From Datura wrightii (taxonomy: Eukaryota > Streptophyta > Magnoliopsida > Solanales > Solanaceae), in contig JASDFA010000016.1 in NCBI GenBank assembly GCA_035772735.1, forward strand, positions 138,582,501 through 138,646,500: a stretch of DNA of 64,000 nucleotides. Reading direction: 5' to 3'. Below the pieces are notes generated by a model, which had not been told where the DNA came from, did not search any database, and saw only the letters and a program-made list of their open reading frames with translations. Numbering within the stretch: the stretch's first letter is position 1; each line of letters begins with the position of its first letter. Both the position numbers and the translations under genes were made by a program. Shown piece after piece: positions 32,615 to 45,437 of the stretch.

Positions 32615-35303
32615 TGTCACGAACAGAGTCCACACCCTAGTCGTAACACTGGACAAGGAACCTCGAGAGGCTCCAAGTCGACCAATGGCATAATCACCGC
32701 ATACTCTTAACACCAGAAATGACTAACATCATAAATAAGCGATAGCTGCTAACAGGAATCTAATATAACCCATATAGAAATATTAGCAACACTTAAATAC
32801 AACGTTGAATCTGTCTAAACAAGTCTGAAAGCCTTCTATTAACTGATGAGTTACTGGGACAAGCCCCTAGCTAACTCCCAAACTCTGAAAACTAAAACAT
32901 AATAAAAATAAGAACATAAACCACATCCTCGGAGGATGAGTACTCACCACTAGTAGCTGGAAGAATGAGAAGCATATCTAACCACGCAGCTGAACCTGGG
33001 GACCTGGATCTATATCATGAAACAAAGCACAAGAGGTGTGCGGTTAGTACTTGGAATGTACTAAGTATTTAGGAAGTGTAAATAAACTAACTCTTAATAT
33101 ACACAAGAGGGAAGTAATGTAAAAATGCATTAATAGTAATGTAACTAAAATGATTCGACAATCTTCTATGGGATTCACATATTCATATCAATATAACCAC
33201 AATATGAAGAAATACATCACTATAGCAACAACTGATGAGAAAAAGTAATAATCGGGAACAATACAAAGGTACGATGTCGTGACTGATATCAAGAGGGTCC
33301 CTGACTGTCCAAGGGGGAGTCCCTGACGATCGAAGGGAGCATCCCTAACTATCAAAGGGAAACATTCTCAACTAAAGAGAATCCCTGACTATCGAAGGGA
33401 GAGGAAGCTCTGATATAAGAGAGTCACTGACTGACTAGGGATGTGAGTTTCTACCAACTAAGAGAAGACATACTCCACTAATGACTGGGGATGTGAGTCT
33501 CGACTGACTAAGAGAAGACATACTCCACTAACGACTAGGGATGTGAGTCCCGGCTGACTAAGGGAAGACATACTTCACTAGAGACTAGGGATGTGAGTCC
33601 TGACTAACTAAGACTACTCTAAGTTACTACAGCTAATTGGAGACAAGAACATTTACTAATTTCCATAATAAGACATTCTTTTCGACAAGATAGGGCTACT
33701 TTCTAACAACAACAAGCCCAATAGTTGTAATATCATTCACATCATCATGTAGTATGAGGTCATGCATGATTAATAGCTTCCAATAATACTTTATCAAAGA
33801 TACACGGCTTCATTTATTTCAAAGCATACCACTGACTAACATTTATAAAATTGGGAGACTTCGCTCCAAACAATGCAGTAAGCTCATTTCAAGAAAAATC
33901 GGCGTTTTAAATCAACGTTGGGCCTTGCCCAAACTTTATCATATTTGGATCTACTCAATTCATTTTGAAAACAATGACTTAATCATGGGTAGATTTAGAG
34001 ACATGCTTTTCATCATCAATCTCCTCATCATCTCACATTTCTCATAAATAACTTCTTTTACGAACTTTTCATCCAAGGGCGTTTTAGATTCAAGATTTAA
34101 GAAAAAAAATTTTAGTAAGGAAAATAATTTAGAATCCACCGAAGCTTCATAATTGAACAATATAAAGGCAATCTAGTCATACCCAACCAATTAAATCAAA
34201 AACATGGTGATAATACATAATTTACTTCCAATTGCTCAAGCCCACAAACTCCAACTCATCTCAACATAGTCATTAATGTCATAATCAAGTCATTAGGGTT
34301 AATTATGCAATATTTTCATAATTCCATCATGTTCATGATTTACTACGATAATCAAATGAGAAATAAATAGATCCCATTCAATACACAAGCCAATTTATGA
34401 AGAACATGCTACACTCTTGTATTCCCAACATATAATCCACAATTCAAGGCAACCCTTCAATTTACATTCCAATTAAATTCATAATTTCAGATGATTTTAA
34501 CATTTAAGAAGAATATAGAAGAATAAAGAAGAACCTTTTCATCATACAAGCCATAGGTCATGCTTTTCTAGATTAATTGAAATCAAATTTTTAATAAAAA
34601 TATTTTTGGGACACAAGGATGGAAGAATATCCTTGTTGAAAGACCCACATACCTGGTAGGAGAAATTCCACTTGAAATCGCACCTTGAAGCCCTTGAAGA
34701 AAACCCTTGAAGAATCCTTGAACTTGAAAGAAGGGAGGAAGAAGGGTTTTAGAGAAGATTTATGAGAGAATGAGAGATTAGGCTTAGGAAAGCCCTTAAA
34801 AATTTTCCACATAATACCAAAATCACGTCACCTAAAGTTTGGTGCATGGGATTTTACCAAACTGCCCCTGAGAAAAATCTAAAAATTTTCCCAAACTGGA
34901 ACAAACGACCCTCAGGATGAGTCATTGTCTCATACAACGACCCATCGTCACCATCCGTTGAATGCACTGGACCTCTTCAACTTTCAGCTTCTCGACCAAC
35001 GACCTATAGAACGGGTCGTTGTCACCTTCGATGACCCCTTGTAACCTCCCGTTGATCCCCTAGTCCTTCCTTCACCTTTCTACCAACAACCTATACAATG
35101 GACCGTTATAAGTTCCAACGGCCCGTTGTTTCCATATGTTGCTACCACTAGGGAAACCTGAGATCCAACCCATGACCACCTATGACGGCTCTTTGTTTCC
35201 CACAACAAGTCGTTACATCAGTCATGGTTTACACTACCATCTGGGCTCCTTAAAACATGACTCATGACAACGGGCCATTGCATCCCACAACGAATTATTG
35301 CAA
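32615..35303 (-). repeat. E6: Tekay-type solo LTR, left piece
   Basis: Begins TGTCACGAAC (3' end of a minus-strand LTR) and carries the same landmarks as the E2 LTR in reverse: CATCCTCGGAGGATG palindrome (32924-32938), repeats around GGGATGTGAGTC, and ACGACCCATCG / AACGGCCCGTTG units at 34900-35290. Interrupted at 35303 by E7, resumes 44679-44832 and ends ...GGTATTACA. Flanks are TGCAA and TGGAA, a 5-bp target duplication with one change. No internal region, so a solo LTR left by LTR-LTR recombination. Confidence 0.75.
33440..33615. repeat. 50-base tandem repeat in E6 LTR
   Basis: Three to four units of GACTAAGAGAAGACATACTC...GGGATGTGAGTC with a 50-base period. A related but shorter-period array is in the E2 LTR; before it (33290-33420) are scattered CCCTGACnnTC(G/A)AAGGGA units. 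Confidence 0.75.
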
Positions 35304-37522
35304 TGTTAAGGTCAAAGATCGGACCCGAAAGTTGAAATAGGAAAATTGTGAAATTGAGGTTGCAAGCACATGACGAGTCGTGTGATGACTCCTGAGAAGA
35401 CCCCATGAGTCGTTAGGTGGCTCGCAGGGAGACCTGGGGAAAATGAAGGACTAAGGTCCCCACGAGTGAGGGAATGATTCGTGGTCAACCACCATGAGTC
35501 ATCCAATCGTGGGGTGGTGTGGGAATATAGTTAGAGGAGAGGTCTAGTGTATCATATAGATGGGACCCCATGAGTCATGGTCTGTCCCAACAACTCGTGA
35601 GGTTAGTCGTGAGCAAACAGGATGATTTTCATTGACGTTAAGGAAGTGTACTTAACGGGAGGTGACCACGAGTCGTGGTCATTGGGGACGAGTCATTAAG
35701 TCTCACATTGTGAGCCTCAGTAGTTCAGTTAACCAGTGTACTTTATGGGTGACATGACGGGTCATTTCCCATCCTAATGAGTCGTCAGATCACCCGTTAG
35801 GGTCATCTGGCAGTTATTTCCTATGAATTAGTAAGTGCCTTCTCATAATTTCCTACGCTCCTAAGAGATAAACTACATCGTTTTGAGGTTTGGAAAGGGT
35901 CTTTTAAGGGGGAATCATTCATGAAAAACCTCATTTGCTACATTTAAGAGTAAAGAGGAAAAAGGAAAGGGATTCAAGTGTTCTTCTTCAAGTTCTTCGA
36001 GTTTCCATCTAGGGCTTTTCAAGGGAGTTAAGAATCAAGAAGTTCATGGTATGTCGGGTTTCGAATGGGTGGTTTAGTCCTTACCCATGCCAAATTTCTC
36101 CCTAATTCTATGTTTAAGTTACCAATTCTTGATAGGTCATAACCCGAATGCATGTTTCCTCAAAAAATCGATATGAGCTCGTTCTAGCATGTTCAAAATC
36201 ATAAGTTTTGAATTATTTGGATGTTGTCGCTTATTTTTATTCAATATTGGGTGATTTAATCTCTCAAAGCATATGTGCCTAAATCATGAGGATTTTAGAG
36301 AAATTCATGGTTATGGTGATTTCTCAAGCATGATATGAACTTTTGAATTTTAAGCATGTTTGCAATTACTCATTATATTACGATCATGTTTCCTATAAAT
36401 TTTAAGAACTTCAAGTATGATTTAATTTATGCACAACGCCCACATGTCGCTTATGATTTATGAACTATGATTTTGGCCGATCCATGGGCCCAAATCCATG
36501 GCTAGTATTACGAATTCTCAAGCATGTTATGATTATCACGACTTAACTAGCCATGCATGTCCTGTATGAAATTCTATAAGAACATTGCATGTTTTGGGAG
36601 TAGTACTTAACACTGAGCAGGTTTGGGGGCTAGGTTACGCCTCGAATCTCCAAATTACGTGCCACTGTAGGTTATGTTTGGGACCTCCTCAGTGACTGTC
36701 CCTTTTGCCCTATGGGGCCTTCATGAGTGATATCACGCCTTTCATGTTTCAAACCCTTGGCAAGGCATGGACGACCTCTCGACTAGGCTTACAGGTCGGG
36801 CTCCATTTGTGCTCAAATGGGGTATGTCGATTATAGAAATCTCCCACTGTTCCTCATTGTTTTAATGCATGTATGATTATGTTCTTTTGGCTCATGTTAT
36901 GTTTTATGAAATGTTTTTCTCTCATGTTATGACTATGGCAGGTTTACGAATATTTTTAAAATCTTGAGCCTTATGATATACTTATGATTTCAGTCTTTAT
37001 GATCATGATGTCCCTACTCCTATAACTTTTATGTTTTAAGTATTGTCTTGCATACCTCGCATACTTAGTACAGTCCAAGTATTGACCCGCATATTTTTTT
37101 ATGTTGTATCATTTTATGATACAGGATCCGATTCATAGGTTTAGTATCGCTCTTAGCTTGCTCTCAGTTCTGCTATTAGTTCTCAATGGTGAGTCCTCTT
37201 GATCTGGGGGCTTTATGTTCGGATTTTTGTCTGTCTTTTTGTTTTCAGAATGTTTGGTTAGTTGGGGTCTTGTCCCTTCAATCCATCTACTATGATTAGA
37301 GGCTTTCAGACCTATTTGTAGTATTCAGCTATTTACGCTTGGATCATGTACTGTAGTTTCTTATATTTCATGTCATGGTTTTATTTAGTTCTTGACTATT
37401 AAGCTAATTCTTGTGCCTTATGTCAATGGTTTGGTTATATGCTCATGCCATGGGTTGACTTGGGGTCCCTCGGGGCTCCTTGTCCCGTGTCTATGATTCA
37501 GGTGTACTCTTGGGTCATGACA
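35304..37522 (+). repeat. E7 5' LTR
   Basis: TGTTAAGGTCAAAG to GGTCATGACA, 2,219 bases. CGAGTCGTG-type palindromes at 35370-35780; GTATCATTTTATGATAC hairpin near 37107. Confidence 0.85.
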
Positions 37523-37526
37523 AACA

Positions 37527-37538
37527 TGGTATTAGAGC
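37527..37538 (+). other. E7 primer-binding site
   Basis: TGGTATTAGAGC, one change from the initiator-Met tRNA complement, four bases after the LTR. Leader 37539-37734 non-coding. Confidence 0.8.
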
Positions 37539-37734
37539 AATAGGTTTAAATGTGTCCTAGGGAGTCTGAAAGCTGCATTAGGTAGAGTCTTTTTCATGGG
37601 TGTGAACGCGCCACACTTATGAAGAAGAGGCTACTAAACATTTTAGGAAACGTTCCCTTCTTTCATGATCCATGCCATGTGATTAAAAGTCTATCCATCC
37701 TCCTAATTCATGCTATTTGCGATTACAGAAAATT

Positions 37735-38880
37735 ATGGCTCCCAAAAAAAATGGAAGGAGGAATGGAAATGATGAAGGCCACGGAGATGGAAATGATCAT
37801 GAGCGTCAGCAAGCCCCACCTGTCCAAGAGCCCCAGGCACTAGAGCCAGCTGTCCACGCTGAGTTTCAGACAGCTATTCAGATGTTGGTGCAGGCCTTGA
37901 TCGCTCAGGTTAACCAGTAGGCTGTTGCACATGTCCCACAGAATTGTAACACAGTGGCGGCTCAGATTAGAGACTTTTTGAGTATGAACCCTCCCGAGTT
38001 CATGGGATCAAAGGTGGACGAGGATCCACACGAGATCATTGAAGGGATCTTAAAGGTCACCTAGGTTATGGGGGTGAAAAATGAGGAATTTTTTGATTTG
38101 GCCTCTTATCAGCTAAAGGAGATCTCTTATATTTGGTACAAGCAATGGAAGGACAATAGGGCAGTGGAAGCGGGTCCTATCAGTTGGGATGAGTTCCACA
38201 TGGCCTTTCTTGAAAGATTCTTCCCTCGGGAGATGATGGAATTGAAAGCAACTAAATTGTTAACCACAAACGTAGAAAGATGACAGTGTTAGAATTTTCA
38301 CTTGAGTTCACTCGCCTATCAAAGTATGCCCCGGAGTTAGTGATCGACCATAGGGCGCGTGTGAGCGGAGTAGCTGAGTATCTGGTTAAGGACTGCAGAA
38401 CAACCATGCTTCATCAGGATATGGACTACCCATGAATAGTCCTTTATGCCCAGCATATGGAGGCAGCTCATATGAGGCAGAGAGAGGCTAAAAGGGATAG
38501 AACTGATAGCTACAGGTCCTCCCAGTAGAGACCTGGAGGTGGGCCTCACCAGCAGTCCTAGCATAGGTCAATTACACCAGCACATCTTCAGCCAATACAC
38601 CATCTAGGCCTCGAGACGATCAGAGAAGCAGGGCCTTAGGTTCATGGGACAAGAGTAGCATGCGCACAGAGCACACATTCTCATATTGTGCTAGTTGTGG
38701 AAAGAAGCACCTAGGAAAGCGTTTGGTGGCCTTAGATGCTTGTTTCAGATGTGGCAAACGCGGACACAGGCTCAGGAATTGCCCCACAGTCAGGTCAGGG
38801 ATTGGTGGAGCCCGCACTCCAGCTTCTAGTTTAGCAGCTCCAGTGGCATGTCCTACTCAGTAGGGTACTTCGACTGGTCC
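37735..38880 (+). pseudogene. E7 gag, degenerate
   Basis: ATG at 37735 gives MAPKKNGRRNGNDEG, a basic/Asn-rich start, then FQTAIQMLVQALIAQVNQ and a stop. The capsid core continues in frame with MNPPEFMGSKVDEDPHEI, WYKQWKDNRAVEAG and FHMAFLERFFPREMM (38068-38283). The zinc knuckle at 38740-38790 is complete: CFRCGKRGHRLRNC (CX2CX4HX4C), preceded by a second Cys/His pair (SYCASCGKKHLGK). Stops near 37918, 38062, plus a frameshift near 38270. Would have built the particle and packaged RNA. Confidence 0.8.
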
Positions 38881-38939
38881 AGTTGGCAGTCAATGTCACA
38901 ACCGATTTTATGCACTTGGCTCTCAACAGGAGCAGGAGA

Positions 38940-41900
38940 CTTCTCCCCATGTGGTTACAGGTATCTTGTGAGTCTTCCATATTGATGCTTATGCTTTGTT
39001 AGATCTGGGAGCTACACTGTCTTTTGGACACCTTACATTGCTAGTAACTTTTGAGTCAATCCTGAAATTTTATCAGAACCATTTTCTGTGTCTACTCCGG
39101 TTGGGGATTTAGTCGTAGCAAGGTAGGTATATAGAGGTTTCCCCATTACAGTATTGCATAAGGTTACCTACGCAGACTTAGTAGAATTGACTACGACTGA
39201 TTTTGACATTATTTTGGGCATGGATTGGTATTTTTCATGTTATGCGTCTGTTAACTGTAGAACCCGAGAAATGGAGTTCTGATTACCAGGTGAACCAGTT
39301 TTAGAATGGAGGGGTAGTTTAGTGGTACCTATAGGCGGCTTTATCTCCTATCTCAAGGCCCGAAAAATTATTTCTAAGGGTTGTATTTACCATTTTGTTA
39401 GGGTTAAGGATTCCACGTCCGAGACCCCGACCATTCAATTAATCCCCGTGGTATGTAAGTATCCCGAGGTATTCCCTGTTGACCTACCAGGTGCTCCTCC
39501 CTAGAGGAAGATTGATTTTGAGATTAATCTTTTACCTGAAACACATCCTATATCGATTCCTCCTTACCATATGGCCCCGACCAAGCTAAGAGAGTTAACG
39601 GAGTAGTTGAAGGATTTGCTAGATAAGGGTTTCATCAGACTCAGTACGTATCCATGGGGTCCCCTAATGTTGTTCGTCTGGAAGAAAGATAGTTCCCTTC
39701 AGATGTGTATTGACTATAGGCAGTTAAACAAGGTTACCATCAAGAATAAATACCCTTTACCCAGTATTGATGACCTATTCGATCAACTTTAGGGTTCCAA
39801 ATATTTCTCCAAGATAGATCTTAGATCCGGGTATCACCATCTCAGGGTTGGGGAGAGCGACATCCTAAAGACTGCTTTCAGGAATCGGCATGGCCATTAT
39901 GAATTCGTTGTTATGTCTGTTGGACCAACCAATGCCCCTGCAGCTTTTATGGACCTGATGAACAAGGTATTCAAGGAATATATGGATGTGTTCGTGATCA
40001 TGTTCATTTATGACATATTAATACATTTCAGGAGCGAGGAGGAGCATGCCGCACACCTGAGGGTAGCACTCTAGACCCTCAAGGATAACAAGCTTTATGC
40101 CAAGTTCAGCAAATGCAAGTTTTGGCTAAATTCAATTGCATTCTTGGGACATCTAGTGTCAAGAAAAAGTATAAGGGTGCACTCCCAAAAAATAGAGGCA
40201 GTGAAGAACTGGCCTAGACCGGTAAACCCTTCGGAGTTTTGGAGCTTTTTGGGATTAGCGGGTTACTATCGGAGGTTTGAAGAAGATTTCTCATCCATTG
40301 CGGCCCCATTGACTAGATTAACTCAGAAGAAGGTGAAGTTCCAATGATCGGAGGCCTGTGAGAAGAGCTTCCACGAATTGAAGGCCCGACTCACTTCAGC
40401 ACCGGTGTTGACTTTACTGGAGGGAACTGATGTCTTTGTTGTATATTGTGATGCTTTTAGAGTTGGACTAGTATATGTATTGATGCAGCAAGGGAAAGTC
40501 ATAGCATATGCTTCTGGACAACTGAAAATTCATGAGTAGAATTACCTGACCCATGATCTGGAGTTGGCAGTGGTGGTATTTTCTTTGATGATATGGTGAC
40601 ACTACTTGTATGGGTACATGTAGATGTATTCACTGGCCATAAGAGCTTACAATATGTGTTCACGCAGAAGGATCTCAATCATCAGCAACAGAGTTGGTTG
40701 GAGCTACTTAAGGACTATGATATGAGTGTCCTTTACCACCCGGGTAAGGCCAACGTGGTAGCGGATGCCCTTAGTAGATTCTCTATGGAGAGTGTGTCGC
40801 ACGTGGGTGAAGACAGGAAGGAGCCGGTGAAGGAGGTACATCGAACTTACATGGTTGGGGATTAGGTTAGTTGGCTTTACTGATAGTAGTGTAGTTGTTC
40901 AGAATGGATCAGAGTTGTCCTTGATAACGGCGGTGAAGGCTAAGCAAGATGAAGATCCAATATTGGTAAAGTCGAAAGAAGCTATTCAAAATCAGAAGGT
41001 AGAAGTCTTCTCTAAAGGGGGAGATAGTGTACTTTGGTACCAGGGTTGCTTATGTGTTCTGAATGTGGGTGATTTTAGGAGTCGTATGTTGCATGAGGCT
41101 CACGGATCTAGATATTCTATCCATCCAGGTGCCACCAAGATGTATCATGCCTTGCGGGAAATCTACTGGAGGAATGGCATGAAGAGGGACATTGTAGAAT
41201 TTGTAGCCAAGTGTCTGAATTGCCAACAAGTGAAAGTGGAAGATCAGAGCGGGAAGTGTACTTCAAGATATCAGAATTCCTACTTGGAAGTGGGAAGAAA
41301 TCAACATATACTTCATAATAGGTTTTCCCTTCACTCGTAGATAGTATGACTCCATTTGGGTTGTGGTGGACAAGTTAACCAAGGCTGCTCATTTTCTACC
41401 GGTCAAAACCACTGATTCATCGGAAGATTATGCCAAATTATACATCCAAGAGCTGGTTAGGTTTCATGGAGTGCGCTTGTCCATCATATTCGATAGAGGT
41501 AATTAGTTCACCTCTCAGTTTTGGAGATCTTTTCAAAAGGGACATGGTACACAGGTCAAGTTTAGCACGACATTTCATCCGCAAATAGATGGTCAGGCGG
41601 AGTGGACTATCCAGACTCTCGAGGACATGCTAAGAGCATGCATTATTGATTTCAAGGGTAGTTAGGATGAGCATTTACCTCTTATTGAGTTTGCCTACAA
41701 CAACAACCATCACTCTATCATCCAAATGACACCGTTTGAGGCTATTTATGGGTGAAGGTGTAGATCACCCATTGGTTGGTTTGAAGTCGGTGAGGCTTCA
41801 TTGGTGGGTCCAGATTCAGTCCATGAGGCTGTGGAGAAAGTTCAATTAATAAGAGAAAGATTGAAAACGAATCAAAGTCGCCAAAAGTCTTATGCAAAAA

Positions 41901-42364
41901 TTAGTAGAAGAGAGTTTGAGTTCGAGATCGATGATTGGGTATTTCTGAAGGCATCTCCCATGAAGGGAATAATGAGATTCGGGAAGAAAGGAGAACTCAG
42001 CCCCCGCTGTATTGGTCGATACCGGATTGTGCAATGAGATGGTAAAGTAGCCTATGAGTTAGAGTTACCTTCAGAGATGGCTTCAGTTCATCCTGTATTT
42101 CACGTATCTCTCTTGAAAAAGTGCTTGGGAGATCCAACCTTAGTGGTTCCGGTGGAAAGTGTTGGTGTGAAGGATAGCCTCAATTTTGAGGAAATTCCCA
42201 TTGCAATCTTGGATCGTCAGGTTCAGAGGCTGAGGAACAAGGAAGTAGCTTTAGTAAAGGTGTTATGGAGAAATCAGCATGTTGAGGGAGCTATGTTGGA
42301 AGCCGAAGCGGATATGATAGCTAAATACCCTCATTTGTTCCCTACCGGCTTGGTTTCAGTTTGA
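38940..42364 (+). pseudogene. E7 pol: protease-RT-RNase H-integrase-chromodomain, degenerate
   Basis: Protease near 38990 with ALLDLGATLS (DSGAT with Leu for Ser). RT from 39540: [44 protein letters not shown], then the catalytic box read FIYDILIHF, so one of the two metal-binding Asp residues is Tyr. RNase H 40430-40780 with YCDAFRVGL and LELAVVVF. Integrase 40855-41720: HHCC finger (HPGATKMYHALR, CLNCQQVKV), core with IIFDRGN and QIDGQAEWTIQTLEDML. C-terminus 41801-42364 with the GPYR-like motif (GRYRIVQ) and chromodomain (IAILDRQVQRLRNKEVALVK, LWRNQHVEGAMLEAE). About ten stops. In chromoviruses the chromodomain targets heterochromatin. Confidence 0.88.
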
Positions 42365-42610
42365 GGTATCATTTTTGCCCTAAACCTCTAATCAATTTTT
42401 CCTATTCCATTCATGCATACAAGTTTGTTTTATGATATGACATATTTAAGTGATGTTTGAATTCAGTCCAGCTATGTAGTTCTTTTCGGGGGTAGTCATT
42501 CCATCAGTTTTCAACTTAAATGATCAATATTTGCATATGGTGATTGGTTGTTTCTAGGTTTTCTACATGTTTCTAACATTTAAGGACGAATGTTCCCAAG
42601 GGGGAGATAC
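42365..42610 (+). other. E7 3' untranslated region and polypurine tract
   Basis: Matches E4 25557-25801. Ends with CCCAAGGGGGAGATAC beside the 3' LTR. Confidence 0.75.
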
Positions 42611-44678
42611 TATTATACCCCGTAAGGTCAAAGATCGGACCCGGGAGTTGAAATAGGAAATTTATAAAATTGAGGTTGCAGGCACAGGACAAGTCATGGG
42701 GACGACTCATCAGAAGACCCCACGAGTTGTTAGGTGGATCGTGGAGAGAACTGGGGGAGATAAAGGACTAAGGTTCCAAAATGAGTGAGGGAATGACTCG
42801 TGGTCAGCCACCATGAGTCATCATGTCAATCATGGTGTGGTGTAGGAATATAGATAGAGGAGATGTCTAGTGTATCTAATGGATGGGACCCCATGAGTCG
42901 TGGTCTGTCCCAACTACTCGTGAGGTGAGTCGTGAGAAAACAGGATGATTTTCATTGATGTTAAGACAGTGTACTTAACGGGAGGTGACCACGCGTCGTG
43001 CTCACTGGGGATGAGTCATTAAGTCCCCCGTTGTGAGCCTCAGCAGTTCAGTTAACCAGTGTACCTGACGGGCGACACGACGAGTCGTTGCCCATCCTGA
43101 AAAAGTCATCAGGTCACCTGTTAGGGTCACCTAGCAGTTATTTCCTGCAAATTAGTAAGGGCCTTCTCATAATATTCTACGCTCCTAAGACATAAACTAC
43201 ATCGTTTTGAGGTCGAGACAGGGTCTTTTAAGGGGGAATCATTCATGAAAAACCTCATTTGGTACATGTAAAAGTAGAGAGGAAACCTCATTTAACCCAA
43301 ATGCATGTTTTCTCAAAAAATCGATATGAGCTCGTTTTAGCATGTTCAAAATCATGGGTTTCAAATTATTGGGCTGTTGTTACTTATTTTTATTCAATAT
43401 TGGGTGATTTAATCTCTCAAAGCATATGCATATGTGCCCAAATCATGAGGATTTTAGTGAAATTCATGGTTATGGTGATTTCTCAAGGATGATATGAACT
43501 TTTGAATTTTAAGCATGTTCTCAATTACTCATGATATTTTGATCATGTTTTCTATAAATTTTAAGCATTTCCAGTATGATTGAAATTATGGGTAATGCCC
43601 GCATGTGGCTTATGATTTATAAACTATGATTTTGGCAGATCCACGGGCCCAATTCCATGGCTACTATTATGAATTCTCAAGAATGTTATGATTATCATGA
43701 CTTAACTAGCCATGCATGTCATGTATGAATTTCTGTGAGCATGTTGTATGTTTTGGGAGTAGTACATAACACTAAGTAGGTTCGTGGCCTAGGTTACGCC
43801 CCGAATCTCAAAACTACGTGCCACCGAAGGTTATATTTGGTACCTCCTCAGTGACTGTCCCATTTTCCCTATGGGGACTTCACAAGTGATATCATGTCTT
43901 TCATGGTTCATACCCTTGGCAAGTATGAACGGCCTCACGACTAGGCTTACAGGTCGGGCTCCATGTGTGCTCAAATGGGGTATGTCGGTTATAGAAATCT
44001 CCCACTATTCCTCATTTTTTTAATGCATGTATGATTATTCTATTTTGGCTCAAGTTATGTTTTATGAAAGTTTTTCTCTCATGTTATGACTATGGGAGGT
44101 TTACGAATATTTTGGAAATCATGAGCCTTGCGTTATACTTATGATTTTAGTCTTTATGATCATGATGCCCCCACTCCTATAACTTTTATATTTTAAGTAT
44201 TGTCTTGCATACCTCGCATACTCAGTATATTCCAAGTATTGACCCGCATATTTTCCATGTTGTATCATTTTTTGATACAGGATCCGGTTCGCAGGTTCAG
44301 CATCGCTCTTAGCTTGCTCTCAGTTCTGCTCTCAGTTCTCAGTGGTGAGTCCTCATGATCCGGGGTCGTCTTGTTAACATTTTTGTCTCTGTTTTTGTTT
44401 TGAGAATGTTGGGGTTAGTTGTGGTCTTGTCCCTTCAACGCATCTATCATGATTAGAGGCTTTCATACCTATTTGTAGTATTCAACTATTTATTCTTGGA
44501 TCATGTACTGTAGTTTCTTATATTTCATGTCATGGTTTTATTTAGTTCTTGACTATTAAGCCAATTCTTCAACCTTATGTGAATGGTTTTGTTATATGCT
44601 CATCCATGGGTTGACTTGGGGTCCCTAGAGGTTCCTTGTCCCGTTTCTACGATTCGGGTGTACTCTCAGGTCGTGGCA
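42611..44678 (+). repeat. E7 3' LTR
   Basis: TATTATACCCCG to GGTCGTGGCA, 2,068 bases; the first TG has become TA. Collinear with the 5' LTR except for a deletion joining GAGAGGAAACCTCATTT to AACCCAAATGCATG near 43285. Confidence 0.85.
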
Positions 44679-44832
44679 CCCGACCTAGCCCCTTACCCTG
44701 TTTGGTCACAACGACTCGTTGTTTCCAACCAAGAGTCGTTAGAACCTCTTGTCCTGCAACTTTTTCCCCATTTTCTACAGATTTAATTTCTCAACCCTCC
44801 GATCTACTCTTAGGAACTTCCAGGGTATTACA
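44679..44832 (-). repeat. E6 solo LTR, right piece
   Basis: Ends ...CTTCCAGGGTATTACA, that is TGTAATACCCTGGAAG at the minus-strand LTR start, the standard Tekay start. Contains ACGACTCGTTG and AGAGTCGTTAG units as in the rest of E6. Followed by TGGAA and then L3. Confidence 0.7.
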
Positions 44833-45437
44833 TGGAACCATCAATTATTGAATTAAAATTTGGAGAAAATAATAGATCCATGCTTACTACTCAAATCTAA
44901 GAACAATTCATCAATACCTATTCAAATCTAGACACCCATCATGCACACACACCCCTAGCAAGAAATTTAGCTACTCGTAAGTAAAGAGAGAAATTATACC
45001 CATAAGGAATTCCTCTAAATTCATTATACTAAGTAATTAATTTTAAGCTTAAGTTCTTCAACAATGGATTTCTTGCCCTGTGGAAATTGAAGAAGAAGAA
45101 AGTAAATTCTACTCTCCCTTTCTATCTCTATGAAGTTCTTCTCTCTACAATTCTATCTCTCTTCTTCTCTCTTTACAAAATCAATTCTCCCCTATATGAA
45201 TGTACAATTGGGGTTAAATCTACATAAATGCTATGCACAACTATCCAAAACTGCCCTTGGAAGCTTCTCAGGTACGTGGGTGCCTTTCTGGACAATTTTG
45301 CACTTCAATAGTGACACAGATCACTTGCTTTTCATCTATATTTCACAAATGCCATTCTGCGGTTAGTAGATTGAAAGCATATCCAAGGCAATCTTCTTCA
45401 ATTCTATCTGTGTGGCATCTGTATTTAGCATATGGCA
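44833..45437 (-). repeat. E5 5' LTR (L3), right piece, truncated
   Basis: Resumes exactly where L2 predicts (after GCAA, CCATTAAT-like) with GAAAATAATAGATCCAT and GGAAGCTTCTCAGGTAC. It loses similarity near 45437, where E8 LTR sequence (AAAATCATAAATACATAC) begins; the LTR start TGATAATTT is missing. Confidence 0.7.

Larger units (their letters stand above)
35304..44678 (+). mobile_element. E7: full-length Tekay-type chromovirus
   Basis: 9,375 bases with 5' LTR 35304-37522, primer site 37527-37538, gag, all pol domains, chromodomain, polypurine tract and 3' LTR 42611-44678. It lies inside E6. No clear target duplication: left flank TGCAA, right flank CCCGA, so an end was altered. The 5' LTR start lacks ATACCCC seen in the 3' LTR, and the 3' LTR has a deletion of about 190 bases near 43285. 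Coding parts are the best preserved in the window but still carry stops. Confidence 0.9.
30555..45437 (-). mobile_element. E5: short gypsy-like element sharing an LTR with E3, split by E6/E7
   Basis: Minus strand: 5' LTR L3 (32003-32614 plus 44833-about 45437), primer site 31977-31993, a degenerate ORF, post-coding motif 30652-30702 and 3' LTR L2. Internal region about 1.45 kb with no protease, RT or integrase seen. The leader next to the primer site matches that of E3 (GTTTGAATC, ATAAACAACAAATG) but the ORF differs. Non-autonomous by structure. Confidence 0.6.

Noticed and set aside
33290..33620. CRISPR-like spaced repeats
   Set aside because: Units are degenerate, adjacent minisatellite copies in a plant LTR, without unique spacers or cas genes.
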